This document shows, piece after piece, positions 9,148 through 17,746 of a stretch of DNA of 58,892 nucleotides. Positions within the stretch are counted from its first letter, which is position 1. The number at the start of each line of letters is the position of its first letter. The notes beneath the pieces were generated by a model, which worked only from the letters and a program-made list of their open reading frames with translations, was not told where the DNA came from and searched no databases. Both the position numbers and the translations under genes were made by a program. This DNA is from JAXGTD01 sp040775095 (GTDB lineage Bacteria > Pseudomonadota > Gammaproteobacteria > Chromatiales > Chromatiaceae), in the NCBI GenBank assembly GCA_040775095.1, contig JAXGTD010000009.1, positions 1 to 58,892 on the forward strand, in the 5' to 3' direction.

Positions 9148-10368
9148 TCAGAGTCCGGTCGCCAGCTTGTAGATCCCGGTAGGGCTGGAGTCCCTGGCGG
9201 CGTAACGATAGATATAGATATACGGCAGACCCTGGATCTCGAGAATCTCCGGGTCTGTCCGGGTCGCTTCCGTGTCATCGCTGATGCGGTAGGTGTCAGG
9301 TACGCCACCGAGCGGGCCGGCCAACCAGATCTCTGTCTGGCTCCCTCGCCCCTCGGGGTACTTGAAAGGGGCCGCCACGAGAACGGCATACGAAAAGCCC
9401 CCATGGGTGAATGCCCGGGCGTTCCAAATGTACGGGCCAATGGCCTCGGGAGGCAGCGTCAAGGCCGCGGCAAGCGACCACTCCATGACCTGCGTGTCCG
9501 GATTCGGGCTTTCGACATAGACTTCCAGTACCTCTCGGTCGTTGACGACCGTCATGGCGCGGCGGTTGTCGAAATCGGGCGCGGTCCAGACGCGCGGCCC
9601 TTTCTTGTCGCCGGTATTGTCCGTGATCTGGGTGTCCAGCCCGGTGTCGATGTCGTGAATAAAGATCTGCGCCGAGTCTGGGGCTTGAGCGCCCGCGGCG
9701 TAAACGAGTTGCCGAGATCCGGGTATCCAACGCCCCAGGCTCGCGTCGACCGGACCCACCCGCGTCTCGCTGTTCGCGTCGTCCAGGTTGCGCCAGTATG
9801 AGACCTCGACCGAGTTTGGATCCCAGGGTTGCAGCGGGCCGCGGTAGACGATCCGCGCGTTGGGATCACCCATGTCCATGCTGCCGTAGGGGCCGAAGCG
9901 GTTGAGCCCGCGGGGCATGAGAACGGTCGTCCACTTATTACCTCCGGCGTAATAGGCCCTGGCCAATATCCGGCCCTGCGGGGTATCTCGTGTGTAGACG
10001 ATCTGGGCCCCGGTCTGGCTCAGGACCCACTCCGAACCGTTGCCGATTGCGCCAGGAGGCAGAGCGGAGTCGTCCACCAGCGTCCCGCGCCCGTTCGCCG
10101 GGACCAGGGCACCGGTGACGGAATCGACGTGGCCGACCCACAACTTCCCGCCGCGGTTGATCCAGGTGAAACGCCCGTAGAGGGGTTCGAACTCCACGTC
10201 CATGACGCTGGCGACGGGATCCGAAACCAGAACCTCCTCTGGAGAGAAGGCCTGCGCGTCCGCCGTCTCAGAAACTGATCCCAATCCCACCGTGGCCAGG
10301 CAGATGGAGGCAAACATATGTCCGCATCCCCCCAACTCTGTTGCGCGCGTTGCCGACCGATCGAACAT
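9148..10368 (-). CDS. Secreted beta-propeller-like protein, unknown function
   Basis: 406 residues from the ATG at 10368, which has GGGAGA about 7 bases upstream. Residues 1 to about 40 look like a signal peptide ending near ADAQA, so the product is probably periplasmic or secreted. The body consists of repeating strand-turn units such as GRWIPGSRQLVYAAG, IFIHDIDTGLDTQITDN and GFSYAVLVAAPFKYP that resemble TolB/PD40-type propeller blades. No catalytic motif stands out. It lies alone between convergent (8269-8937) and divergent (10761) neighbours. The family assignment is structural inference only. Confidence 0.55.
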   Translation of the reverse strand: MFDRSATRATELGGCGHMFASICLATVGLGSVSETADAQAFSPEEVLVSDPVASVMDVEFEPLYGRFTWINRGGKLWVGHVDSVTGALVPANGRGTLVDDSALPPGAIGNGSEWVLSQTGAQIVYTRDTPQGRILARAYYAGGNKWTTVLMPRGLNRFGPYGSMDMGDPNARIVYRGPLQPWDPNSVEVSYWRNLDDANSETRVGPVDASLGRWIPGSRQLVYAAGAQAPDSAQIFIHDIDTGLDTQITDNTGDKKGPRVWTAPDFDNRRAMTVVNDREVLEVYVESPNPDTQVMEWSLAAALTLPPEAIGPYIWNARAFTHGGFSYAVLVAAPFKYPEGRGSQTEIWLAGPLGGVPDTYRISDDTEATRTDPEILEIQGLPYIYIYRYAARDSSPTGIYKLATGL

Positions 10369-10760
10369 GATGAATCTCCCTTGTTTTCGAGTTCCATTCA
10401 CAAACACCTTTGGAAAACAGTATCGTATCGCCTCCGCGGGCATTTGCAACCACGCGGCGTCGCGAGTCGGACGTCGGGTTGGGGACAGGACTCCGTTTCA
10501 ATCCATTGCCGATCCTGAAAAGGCCGGGCCATCGCCGGTCCACACGGGCCCAATCTCATGCCAGCTGACTTGTCTTGACGCACGCCCTCGCTGTCGCACG
10601 GCCACGCACAGGGCCCGGCCCTGCTCGTGGCGATGCGCCTCGAAGGCGAACCGCAATCCGGCCTCATCGGGTCTGAGATTTTCCGGCGATCGCCTAGATC
10701 AGCGTTTCCATAACGGCCGAGCGAGGCGTAATCTTCATCCAGGCGACAAGGGGGATGGTG
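10369..10760. promoter_or_regulatory. Divergent intergenic region
   Basis: 392 bases between the secreted propeller gene (minus) and the transglutaminase-like gene (plus). Both promoters should lie here. A TTGACG near 10573 could be a plus-strand -35 but has no good partner. A GGCGATCGCC palindrome lies near 10685. No confident promoter, terminator or RNA was found. Confidence 0.35.
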
Positions 10761-11570
10761 ATGCAAATCCGGCTGGGTTATGAGCTGGTCTATGAGTGTC
10801 CGAAGCCGACGCCGATGATCCTGACGCTGAATGTCTTTTATACCCGCGTCTCGGATCTTGTCATCGCCGACCACATCGTCACGAGGCCACCGATCCCGAT
10901 CACCGCCTACCGCGACGGTTTCGGCAACTGGTGCAGTCGGGTCGTCGCGCCCCCTGGCGAGACCCGTTTCTCCACGGATGCCCTCATCAATGACCCTGGC
11001 CTACCCGATCCCGTGGTCGCGACCGCGCAACAGCATGCCGTCGAGGATTTGCCAGCAGACACCCTGGTGTTCCTGCTCGGGAGTCGCTATTGCGAGACCG
11101 ACCGGCTCTCCGAAACCGCCTGGGACCTGTTCGGGCGGACGGCCCCCGGATGGCATCGTGTCCAGGCGATCTGCGATTTCGTGCACGGGCACGTGCGCTT
11201 CGGCTACCAGCATGCCCGGGTCACCAAGACCGCGCTCGAGACATACAGCGAGCGCCGCGGCGTGTGTCGGGACTTCACCCACCTGGCGATCGCCTTTTGC
11301 CGTTGCATGAACATCCCCGCACGCTACTGCACGGGCTATCTCGGCGACATCGGGGTCCCCGTCTCGCCGGACCCGATGGACTTCTCGGCCTGGATGGAGG
11401 TGTATCTGGGCGGGCGTTGGCACGCCTTCGACCCGCGCAACAATCGACCGCGGATCGGACGTGTGTTGATTGCGCAGGGGCGGGACGCGGCGGATGTTCC
11501 GCTCAGCAACGCGTTTGGGCTAAACGTGCTGAAGGGCTTTCGGGTTTGGACGGACGAGGTGAGGGGATGA
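10761..11570 (+). CDS. Transglutaminase-like cysteine peptidase family protein
   Basis: 269 residues from the ATG at 10761; the ATG at 10755 directly abuts AAGGGGG, so the second ATG gives proper ribosome-site spacing. The N-terminal part is the beta domain seen in bacterial transglutaminase-like proteins. The core has the nucleophile motif RRGVCRDFTHLAIAFCR (Cys169 in this numbering) and later WMEVYLGGRWHAFDP. At the position where HAW normally provides the catalytic His, this protein has SAW, so catalysis may differ. It is followed after 55 bases by an N-formylglutamate amidohydrolase-like gene on the same strand. Cytoplasmic; the substrate is unknown. Confidence 0.8.
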   Translation: MQIRLGYELVYECPKPTPMILTLNVFYTRVSDLVIADHIVTRPPIPITAYRDGFGNWCSRVVAPPGETRFSTDALINDPGLPDPVVATAQQHAVEDLPADTLVFLLGSRYCETDRLSETAWDLFGRTAPGWHRVQAICDFVHGHVRFGYQHARVTKTALETYSERRGVCRDFTHLAIAFCRCMNIPARYCTGYLGDIGVPVSPDPMDFSAWMEVYLGGRWHAFDPRNNRPRIGRVLIAQGRDAADVPLSNAFGLNVLKGFRVWTDEVRG

Positions 11571-11625
11571 CCCGGCGGGCAACCCGTCGCCGGATCGGGT
11601 GTCGGGATTCGCGCGTCGATCCGCG

Positions 11626-12468
11626 ATGAGCGACACCGGGGCCGGCGCCGAGAGCGCCGTCGGCAAATTGGCCCCGGCCATATCGGCATGGTTGGGCCTT
11701 GATGAGCCTCCGGCGGTTGAGGTCGTCAATCCCGGTGGGCGCGGCAGCGCTGTCCTGATCTGCGACCACGCCTCCCATCGCCTGCCCCGGCGGCTCGGGA
11801 CCCTTGGCCTTGACGAGACCCAGCGGATGGATCACATCGCGTGGGACCCGGGTGCCGCGCAGGTCGCGCGGCGCCTCTCGTTGCTCCTCGATGCTCCCCT
11901 GTTGCTCAGTGGCTACTCGCGTCTGGTCATCGACTGTAACCGGCCGCTTTGCAGCCCCGAGTCCATCCCCGAGCGCAGTGCCGGGGTGCGGGTGCCGGGT
12001 AACCTCGCCTTGCCGTCGACGGAACGTAACGCGCGCGTCGAGGCGCTGTTCCGGCCTTATCACGAGGCCATCGATCGGCTGCTCGACAGCCGTTGCGGCC
12101 ACCCGAGCCTGCTGCTGAGCATCCACAGCTTCACGCCGGCGCTAAATGGCCATCCGCGACCCTGGCACGTCGGGATTTCCTCGGGCCGCGATCGCCGGTT
12201 CGCCGATCTGATCCGCGCCGCGCTGATGCGCGACAGGCGACTAGCGGTCGGCGACAACGAACCATACCCCATTGAAAATCACATCGATTACTCGATCCCC
12301 GTGCACGGCGAGGAGCGCGGCCTGCCGAGCATCATGGTCGAGATCCGCCAGGATGGTGTCCGTACCGCGGCGGGCGCGGCGGACTGGGCCGAGCGGCTGG
12401 CGGCCGCCTACCTGGCCGTGGAGGCGCAGGCGCTGCATCTTCGGGCGCCAGCCAGGAGCGGGGACTGA
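11626..12468 (+). CDS. N-formylglutamate amidohydrolase family protein
   Basis: 280 residues from the ATG at 11626; a GTG at 11599 is an alternative. Family motifs: VLICDHASHRLP near the N-terminus, LLLSGYSRLVIDCNRPLCSP, SIHSFTPALNG and VHGEERGLPSIMVEIRQD. These match the FGase/HutG2-like metal-dependent amidohydrolases (PF05013). No hut genes are nearby, so histidine degradation is not supported. The partner upstream is a transglutaminase-like protein, suggesting joint action on an amide or peptide substrate (inference). Confidence 0.82.
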   Translation: MSDTGAGAESAVGKLAPAISAWLGLDEPPAVEVVNPGGRGSAVLICDHASHRLPRRLGTLGLDETQRMDHIAWDPGAAQVARRLSLLLDAPLLLSGYSRLVIDCNRPLCSPESIPERSAGVRVPGNLALPSTERNARVEALFRPYHEAIDRLLDSRCGHPSLLLSIHSFTPALNGHPRPWHVGISSGRDRRFADLIRAALMRDRRLAVGDNEPYPIENHIDYSIPVHGEERGLPSIMVEIRQDGVRTAAGAADWAERLAAAYLAVEAQALHLRAPARSGD

Positions 12469-12711
12469 GCCAAACTGCCCTCTGGTGGTACGGCTCTCTC
12501 GACTCTTCGACTCTTCACCGAGTGCGCCTCCCAACGCGGGTGCCGCCCCAATGCCTTCCTGGCTTCGGAACCGCTCGCGAACCTCTCCATATGCAGTCAC
12601 TCGGACAACTGGAAATGCCAGGCCATCCATGGACCGCACGGGAACCGGCCTCGCTCGGCGTTTCCACGGACTGTCGCGGTGTACCTGGTTTGCCGCGCAC
12701 ACCGGCGCGGC

Positions 12712-13614
12712 TCACTCCCACACCAGTGCCAGCAGGCCCAGCAGCATGATGACGCTTCCGCCGAGCCGGACGAGCACATGGCCTTCCTTGTAGTAGAAAT
12801 GCCCGAGCAGGACGGAAAACAGCCCCCCGGTGCGTTTGACGGCCATCGCATAGGAGGCGAGGGTGAGACCGAGGGCGATCTGGTCGGCGATCCGCATCAG
12901 CGCGAACAACAGCCCGAGCAGGAGCAGCGGCCTCGCCTGTTGGAGCAGATCCCGTGGGAAGGCCTCGTGATAGAAGTGATGGTCCTGGATGCTGAAGATG
13001 ACGAAGAGCACCACGGGATTGACGATCGCGACGACCACGGCGAAGGACAGCGGGTCGCTGAGCTGGATACCGACGCGGCCGAAGGTCGATGCGGCGGCGA
13101 AGCACAGCGACGCCAGCAGCGTGAAGGCGCTGCTCGGCTCGGTGACCAGCCGCATCAGGGGCGCGTACCAGCGCATCTCCTGGCCCTCGATACTGAGCAC
13201 GTAACCACCGGATACCAACAGCAGCAGGCCGAGCGCGCCAAGGGGACCGGGAAGATCGCCGGTGACCAACCACTCGATGAGGATCACGAAGCCCGGCGTC
13301 AGTGTCATCACCGGCCCGACCACGGAGACCTCGCCGCGCTTGATGGCGACATTCAGGGCCCAGCCGCCGAGCCCCGAGACCACGCCGCCGATCAGGATCG
13401 CCGAGAGATAGGCGGGTTCGTTCAGCGGGAAATCGTGATGCCAGAAGATGATCGGGAGGGTGACGATCAGGCTCGCCAGGTTGACGTAGAGCGTCAGGGC
13501 CCGGGCCGAGAAGCTGAGGCTCAGATGCTTGGTGACGGCCAGTCGTGAGGCCTGGAAGAAGGCCGACAACAGCGAGAACAGGATCCAGAATGGGGCGAAC
13601 GAGGCGAGGTCCAT
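12712..13614 (-). CDS. EamA-like (drug/metabolite transporter superfamily) permease
   Basis: 300 residues from the ATG at 13614; the longer frame upstream is rich in Arg/Pro and unlikely to be coding. About ten membrane helices arranged as two halves, with the EamA-type pattern in both (for example GGWALNVAIKRGEVSVVGPV in the first, MAVKRTGGLFSVLLGHFYYKE in the second). These are small inner-membrane exporters or importers of metabolites; the substrate cannot be read from sequence. It follows the unidentified gene at 13750-15135 on the same strand by 135 bases and could be co-transcribed. Confidence 0.82.
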   Translation of the reverse strand: MDLASFAPFWILFSLLSAFFQASRLAVTKHLSLSFSARALTLYVNLASLIVTLPIIFWHHDFPLNEPAYLSAILIGGVVSGLGGWALNVAIKRGEVSVVGPVMTLTPGFVILIEWLVTGDLPGPLGALGLLLLVSGGYVLSIEGQEMRWYAPLMRLVTEPSSAFTLLASLCFAAASTFGRVGIQLSDPLSFAVVVAIVNPVVLFVIFSIQDHHFYHEAFPRDLLQQARPLLLLGLLFALMRIADQIALGLTLASYAMAVKRTGGLFSVLLGHFYYKEGHVLVRLGGSVIMLLGLLALVWE

Positions 13615-13749
13615 GTTGGCGGGATGATCTCGTGCGTGGCGGATGGCTCTGTCTTGTCGGTCTGGGCTGGGTGGGGTGCTCCGGAAGGCGATGCGCTGGC
13701 ACCCGTTGCGATGCGGCCGGGACAGGCGCACGCTGCCGAGCGGGTACGC

Positions 13750-15135
13750 TCAGGGCAGGGCCCAGCCGGTGCCGAAGTCGATCAGCCGACGGAGCGGTGC
13801 GCGGCTGATGCCGGGGCAGCCGGCCAGCTCGGCGTGTTGGTATTCTGCAAATGCCTGCTGCAACGCGGCGCGCCGACGCCAGTCCGCCTCGCTATAGGTC
13901 CCCAGACCGCGGACGATGCGCACACTGGGTATACCGTCGAGTGCCAGGAGCCCGGCAACGCCGGTGCCCGAGAACAGCTTGGCCTGGATGATCAGATAGA
14001 CCTCGTCGCTCTGGCTCAGCGGCGCATCGGGGCTGTTGCAACGCGGCGCGTAAAGGTTGATCCCGTAACAGGGCTGGTTCAGGGTCATGCAATGCTTGCG
14101 CGCCGCCGGCGCGGCACGGCGCAACCGCTCGGCACCGCGCGAGGAGAGGTCGCGCAGTCCCGCGGCCACGGCGCGCAGCCCCGTGCTGGTGGTTGCCGAC
14201 AGACCGAGTCGGTCGATGGCCGCGGCAATCTCCGTCTCCGCGCGAAGCGCGTGCCGCTGCCATGGTCGGGGCGGGTCGCTGCGACCCGTGAAGGCCGCGA
14301 GCAGCCCGGCGGCCGTGTCGGCCATGCGCCGATGCAGGCGCCTGATCAGGGTCTCAAAGGCGGGGTCGGCGAGCACTTGCCAGCCAGGCAGCCGGATCAC
14401 GCAGCCCAGCGGCCGGTGTCCGGCGCAGACCGCGTCGGTGTCGCTGTCGAGCACCACCGCGCCGGCGATGCCGGAGACGAGGTCGGAGATGGTCTCGGCG
14501 ACAATACGGGCACCGAGAAAGCCCAACGGGTCGATGTATTGTCGGCGCTCGCGTGGGTCGGCGATCGTGCCGAGTCGATCCGGCCGGTGCAGTGCCGCCA
14601 GCTCCTCGGCCGTCCAGTAGAGCAGATGCAGATGGAACTGCTTGGCCGCCTGGACACTCTCGCGGTCGCGGGTATTGGGGTCGCAGTTCAGCGCCAGGTG
14701 CAACCGTCCACCCGCGAGTCCAAAGCGTTGCTGTACCTCGGGATTCGACACGAAGCGCACGAATGCCAATCCGGTGCACCAGAGCGTCCGCCCGGTGACC
14801 GGAAGCACCGCCACGGGCGTCGACTTCTCCCCGCGCGACACCTCGCTCAACATCAGGTCGTAGAGCGCATGGGGGGAGGCCTTGTCGATCAGCGCCAGGC
14901 GATCGGCCCCCGCCGCACCACAGTCGAACATTGCGATGGTGCGGCGATGATAGCGCTGCATGGGCTCGGCGGCGCTGGCCTCGGCTGGCGTGAGCTCGAA
15001 CGCCGGCGGCGGACCCGGGATGCACAGTTGTCGCCAGGCCACGGGCATCTGCTCCGCCCAGCCCGGGATCAGCGCCGAAAACGGGTCCTTGACGCCGGTC
15101 TCAGCCAAAGCGCGACACCGCGGCGGTGGGGGCAC
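13750..15135 (-). CDS. Unidentified protein, last gene of the MCE/Mla-type operon
   Basis: I do not recognise this protein. The open frame runs back to 15366, but the upstream lipoprotein gene ends at 15174, so the true start is probably the GTG at 15135 (461 residues) or a TTG at 15108; neither has a clear ribosome site. No signal peptide or membrane helix is seen, so it is probably cytoplasmic. A conserved-looking core reads LHLALNCDPNTRD, then about ten residues later FHLHLLYW (residues 167-174), a His-x-His pattern reminiscent of HIT/GalT-type nucleotidyl enzymes (weak inference). Other marked segments are YIDPLGFLGARIVAETISDL and CYGINLYAPRCNSPD. Position ties it to lipid transport. Confidence 0.6.
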   Translation of the reverse strand: MPPPPRCRALAETGVKDPFSALIPGWAEQMPVAWRQLCIPGPPPAFELTPAEASAAEPMQRYHRRTIAMFDCGAAGADRLALIDKASPHALYDLMLSEVSRGEKSTPVAVLPVTGRTLWCTGLAFVRFVSNPEVQQRFGLAGGRLHLALNCDPNTRDRESVQAAKQFHLHLLYWTAEELAALHRPDRLGTIADPRERRQYIDPLGFLGARIVAETISDLVSGIAGAVVLDSDTDAVCAGHRPLGCVIRLPGWQVLADPAFETLIRRLHRRMADTAAGLLAAFTGRSDPPRPWQRHALRAETEIAAAIDRLGLSATTSTGLRAVAAGLRDLSSRGAERLRRAAPAARKHCMTLNQPCYGINLYAPRCNSPDAPLSQSDEVYLIIQAKLFSGTGVAGLLALDGIPSVRIVRGLGTYSEADWRRRAALQQAFAEYQHAELAGCPGISRAPLRRLIDFGTGWALP

Positions 15136-15173
15136 CGGGGCCGGACGGGGGGATTTCCCGGCGTACGCGCACG

Positions 15174-15839
15174 TCAGGCGCCGCCGCGCAGTCGCGGCGC
15201 AAGGGTCTGCAGATCGCGCACGGCCTGGCCGATCAACCTTGCCGTGAGCCGATTGAAGGCCATGGCCATTGCCTCGGCGCTGTGCCCCTGCGTCGGTTCC
15301 TCGCCCAAGTAGGTCTTGGAGAAGCGGGTATCGCGCTCGCGCCCATCGACCAGGGTCAGGGTCCATTCGGCCGCGACCCGGGGCGGCTCACTGGTGGGCA
15401 GGTGCTCGAAGCGGGTCAGCTCGCCGCCGAGCAGATAGTCGGCGTGGGCGCGATCGGTGACCGTGACGACGTAGTCGAACACGCGCGCCGCGCGCAGCGC
15501 CGAGACCAGATCCTCGGCGATCGCACGAGCGGGTGACTCCTCCCACAGATAGTCGTTGTAGCGGCGGGCCTCCAGCGGCGCGTCGGCCTCGCGGAACACG
15601 ATTTGGCTGCCGCCCACGAAGCCCCGTGCGGCGAGCTCGTTGACCAACAGGGTCGCGTTGAGCCGATGGGCACTCGGGGTGACGCTGATCGGTGGCTCGA
15701 GGGTGTAGTAGTAGTCGCGCACCGCCGGTTCGGGGCCACCGCAGCCGCCGAGCAGCCAGGCCGACAACAGCACTGGCAGCAGCGCGGGCAGAGACCGGGG
15801 GCGGCTGGATCCGGATCGGCCTGCCCGGCCCCGGGACAT
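15174..15839 (-). CDS. ABC-type transport auxiliary lipoprotein (PqiC/MlaD-partner type)
   Basis: 221 residues from the ATG at 15839, which overlaps the MlaD-like stop as TGATG; an ATG at 15854 is an alternative. The N-terminus is a lipoprotein signal with lipobox LLGGC. The mature part matches the ABC-type transport auxiliary lipoproteins found beside MCE operons (YYYTLEPP near the start, then NELAARGFVGGSQIVFRE and WEESPARAIAEDLVSAL). In such systems the lipoprotein is an outer-membrane or periplasmic partner of the MCE protein. Confidence 0.85.
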   Translation of the reverse strand: MSRGRAGRSGSSRPRSLPALLPVLLSAWLLGGCGGPEPAVRDYYYTLEPPISVTPSAHRLNATLLVNELAARGFVGGSQIVFREADAPLEARRYNDYLWEESPARAIAEDLVSALRAARVFDYVVTVTDRAHADYLLGGELTRFEHLPTSEPPRVAAEWTLTLVDGRERDTRFSKTYLGEEPTQGHSAEAMAMAFNRLTARLIGQAVRDLQTLAPRLRGGA

Positions 15840-16939
15840 CAGCGCTGGAACCATGGGGCCTGTTCCTCCACTTCGCGCCCGCGCAGCAGCGAGGCGGGGT
15901 TGTTGCGCAGCTCGCGCGAGAGCGCCGAGAGGTTGCGCGAGGCGCTCTCGATATTGGCCAGGATCGGCGCGAGCGTTGCGGAGAGCTCCTGCAACAGGTA
16001 CTGAAGATCGTCCAGGGAGCCCTCGATCGCCGGCTCGTTCTTGTCGATCAGCTTGCGGATGTCGCCGGCCAGCGCGCCGTAGTGCTGCACCGTCTTGCTG
16101 ATGTCAGCGCTACGCTCGGTGAAGGTGGCCGATACCTGGGCCATGTTGTCGGCGAGCTCCTGCACCGAGGCCAGGATGGCGCCGATCTGCTCGGGGTCGA
16201 CGATCTTCTCGATGTCCGCGCTGACCTGCTGCAGATTTTGAAACACGCTGGCCATACGCTCCCGGTTCTCGGCGCCGACACCCTCGCCATCGGCGCCGGT
16301 CCCCAGGAGCGCGCCGATGGTCTTGATCTGGGCCTCGATGTTGGCCAGCGCGGGGGCGATGGTCTCGTCGACCAGCGACTGCAGTGTATCGGTCAGGGTC
16401 CCCAGTTGCGCCATCAGGTCCTTCTCGCTCCCGAGCGTGGTGATGACCGCGTCGTCCCCATAGCGCCGCGGGGAAACGCCCGGCGTGATCTTGATCACCT
16501 GGCCCTGTAGCAGTCCGCCGGAGCCAAGCTGGGCGAAGCTGTCGTCGGGCACCGGCCACTGATCGAGCACGCGCAGCGTTGCGCGAAAGCAGGGCAGGTC
16601 CGGGGCGCGGCGGGCGCCGTCCTCTTTCGGGCACTGGTCGGCGTCACCGTCGCGGCCCGCAAACACCGGCTCGACCGACACCACGGTACCGATGGCGTAA
16701 CCCTCCTGTGTCACCGGGATGCCGGGATCGAGCCCATTGGCGGCCGCGAAATAGGCGCGCAGCGTGTAGGCGCCACCGAACAACCCGGGCCCGACCAGGG
16801 CCAGCGCGCCGAGCGCCAGCGCCCCCATGACGAGCACGAACAGGCCGGCGAGGAGCAGGTCCCGCCGGCGGCCGCGGCCCTCGCGCTTGCCGGGTGCGCC
16901 GATCTCGGGTGGAGAGTAGAGGCGTTCCAGTCTGCTCAC
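15839..16939 (-). CDS. MlaD family protein (MCE domain, lipid transport)
   Basis: 366 residues: an N-terminal membrane helix (about 28-52), one MCE domain (YTLRAYFAAANGLDPGIPVT through LLQGQVIKITPG), then a long helical C-terminal region (about 190-350). The acidic cysteine-containing insert around CPKEDGARRAPDLPCF inside the MCE domain is unusual and could form a disulfide. MCE proteins form hexameric rings or tubes that carry lipids across the periplasm. The start overlaps the ATPase stop by 4 bases. Confidence 0.9.
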   Translation of the reverse strand: MSRLERLYSPPEIGAPGKREGRGRRRDLLLAGLFVLVMGALALGALALVGPGLFGGAYTLRAYFAAANGLDPGIPVTQEGYAIGTVVSVEPVFAGRDGDADQCPKEDGARRAPDLPCFRATLRVLDQWPVPDDSFAQLGSGGLLQGQVIKITPGVSPRRYGDDAVITTLGSEKDLMAQLGTLTDTLQSLVDETIAPALANIEAQIKTIGALLGTGADGEGVGAENRERMASVFQNLQQVSADIEKIVDPEQIGAILASVQELADNMAQVSATFTERSADISKTVQHYGALAGDIRKLIDKNEPAIEGSLDDLQYLLQELSATLAPILANIESASRNLSALSRELRNNPASLLRGREVEEQAPWFQR

Positions 16940-17730
16940 GGCTGCCCTCTGAGAATGTAGCGCAGGTCCAGGCGCTCATCGGCACAGGCCTGTAGCGCAC
17001 CGCGGGTACCGTCGAACAGGACGCGGCCGCGGTCAAGCACCAGTACGCGGTCGTCGCCTGCGATCGCCTCGACGGTGTTGTTGTCGGTCGCGATGAAGGT
17101 CAGATCCCCGCTCGTCTGCTGCACCTGAAGCACGGCGATCATATCCCGCACCGCCGGTGGGTCCAGCCCGTCGGTGAGCCCATCCCAGACCAGCAGCCGC
17201 TGGCGGTTGATCAGGGCCCGCGCCAGCTCCACCCGGCGGCGCTGGCCGATGGACAGCGCGCGGGGGCGGTGATTCTCCATGCCGTCGAGCTGCAACTGGG
17301 TCATGACCAGTCGCGCGCAGCGGTTCATCTCGTTGCGACTCATCGGCGTCGCGCGCAGGGGGAGCAGGAGATTCTCCAATACCGTGAGCCCGTTGATCAA
17401 TGAGCCGCCCTGCAGCACGGCGCCGAGGCGGCGGCGTATCGCGCGCATGCCCGGGTCGCCCGTCGTGGCGAGATCCTGGCCGAACAGATGCACGCTGCCG
17501 GCAGAGGGGCTGTCCAGTCCCAGAATCAGACGCGTCAGCAGGCTCTTTCCGGCGCCGTTCGGTCCAATGATGAGCAGCCCCTGGCCGGGGGCGACGCCCA
17601 GTGAGATATCCGCCAGGGCGCAGTGGGCGCCAACGTGCTGGAAGACACCCCGCAGCTCGAGGGTGGGTACGACCGCCGCCGGCGGCATCGTCGCTTCTGG
17701 CTCGGCGAGCGTTGGTGCGTGACTGCTCAT
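16936..17730 (-). CDS. MlaF-like ABC ATPase with degenerate catalytic motifs
   Basis: 264 residues. Walker A is intact (GPNGAGKS, 56-63) and the Q-loop Gln is present (Gln107). The signature reads LSIGQ (159-163). Walker B reads LLVWDG, with Gly184 where the catalytic Glu should be, and the H-loop reads FIATDNN, with Asp216 where His is expected. Known ABC biochemistry predicts ATP binding with poor or no hydrolysis. It is coupled to the MlaD-like gene by a 4-base overlap and follows the permease gene by 16 bases, so it should be the ATPase of this transporter. A sequencing error is unlikely to explain two separate substitutions. Confidence 0.88.
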   Translation of the reverse strand: MSSHAPTLAEPEATMPPAAVVPTLELRGVFQHVGAHCALADISLGVAPGQGLLIIGPNGAGKSLLTRLILGLDSPSAGSVHLFGQDLATTGDPGMRAIRRRLGAVLQGGSLINGLTVLENLLLPLRATPMSRNEMNRCARLVMTQLQLDGMENHRPRALSIGQRRRVELARALINRQRLLVWDGLTDGLDPPAVRDMIAVLQVQQTSGDLTFIATDNNTVEAIAGDDRVLVLDRGRVLFDGTRGALQACADERLDLRYILRGQP

Positions 17731-17746
17731 GCGCTTGGCGGGTCCA

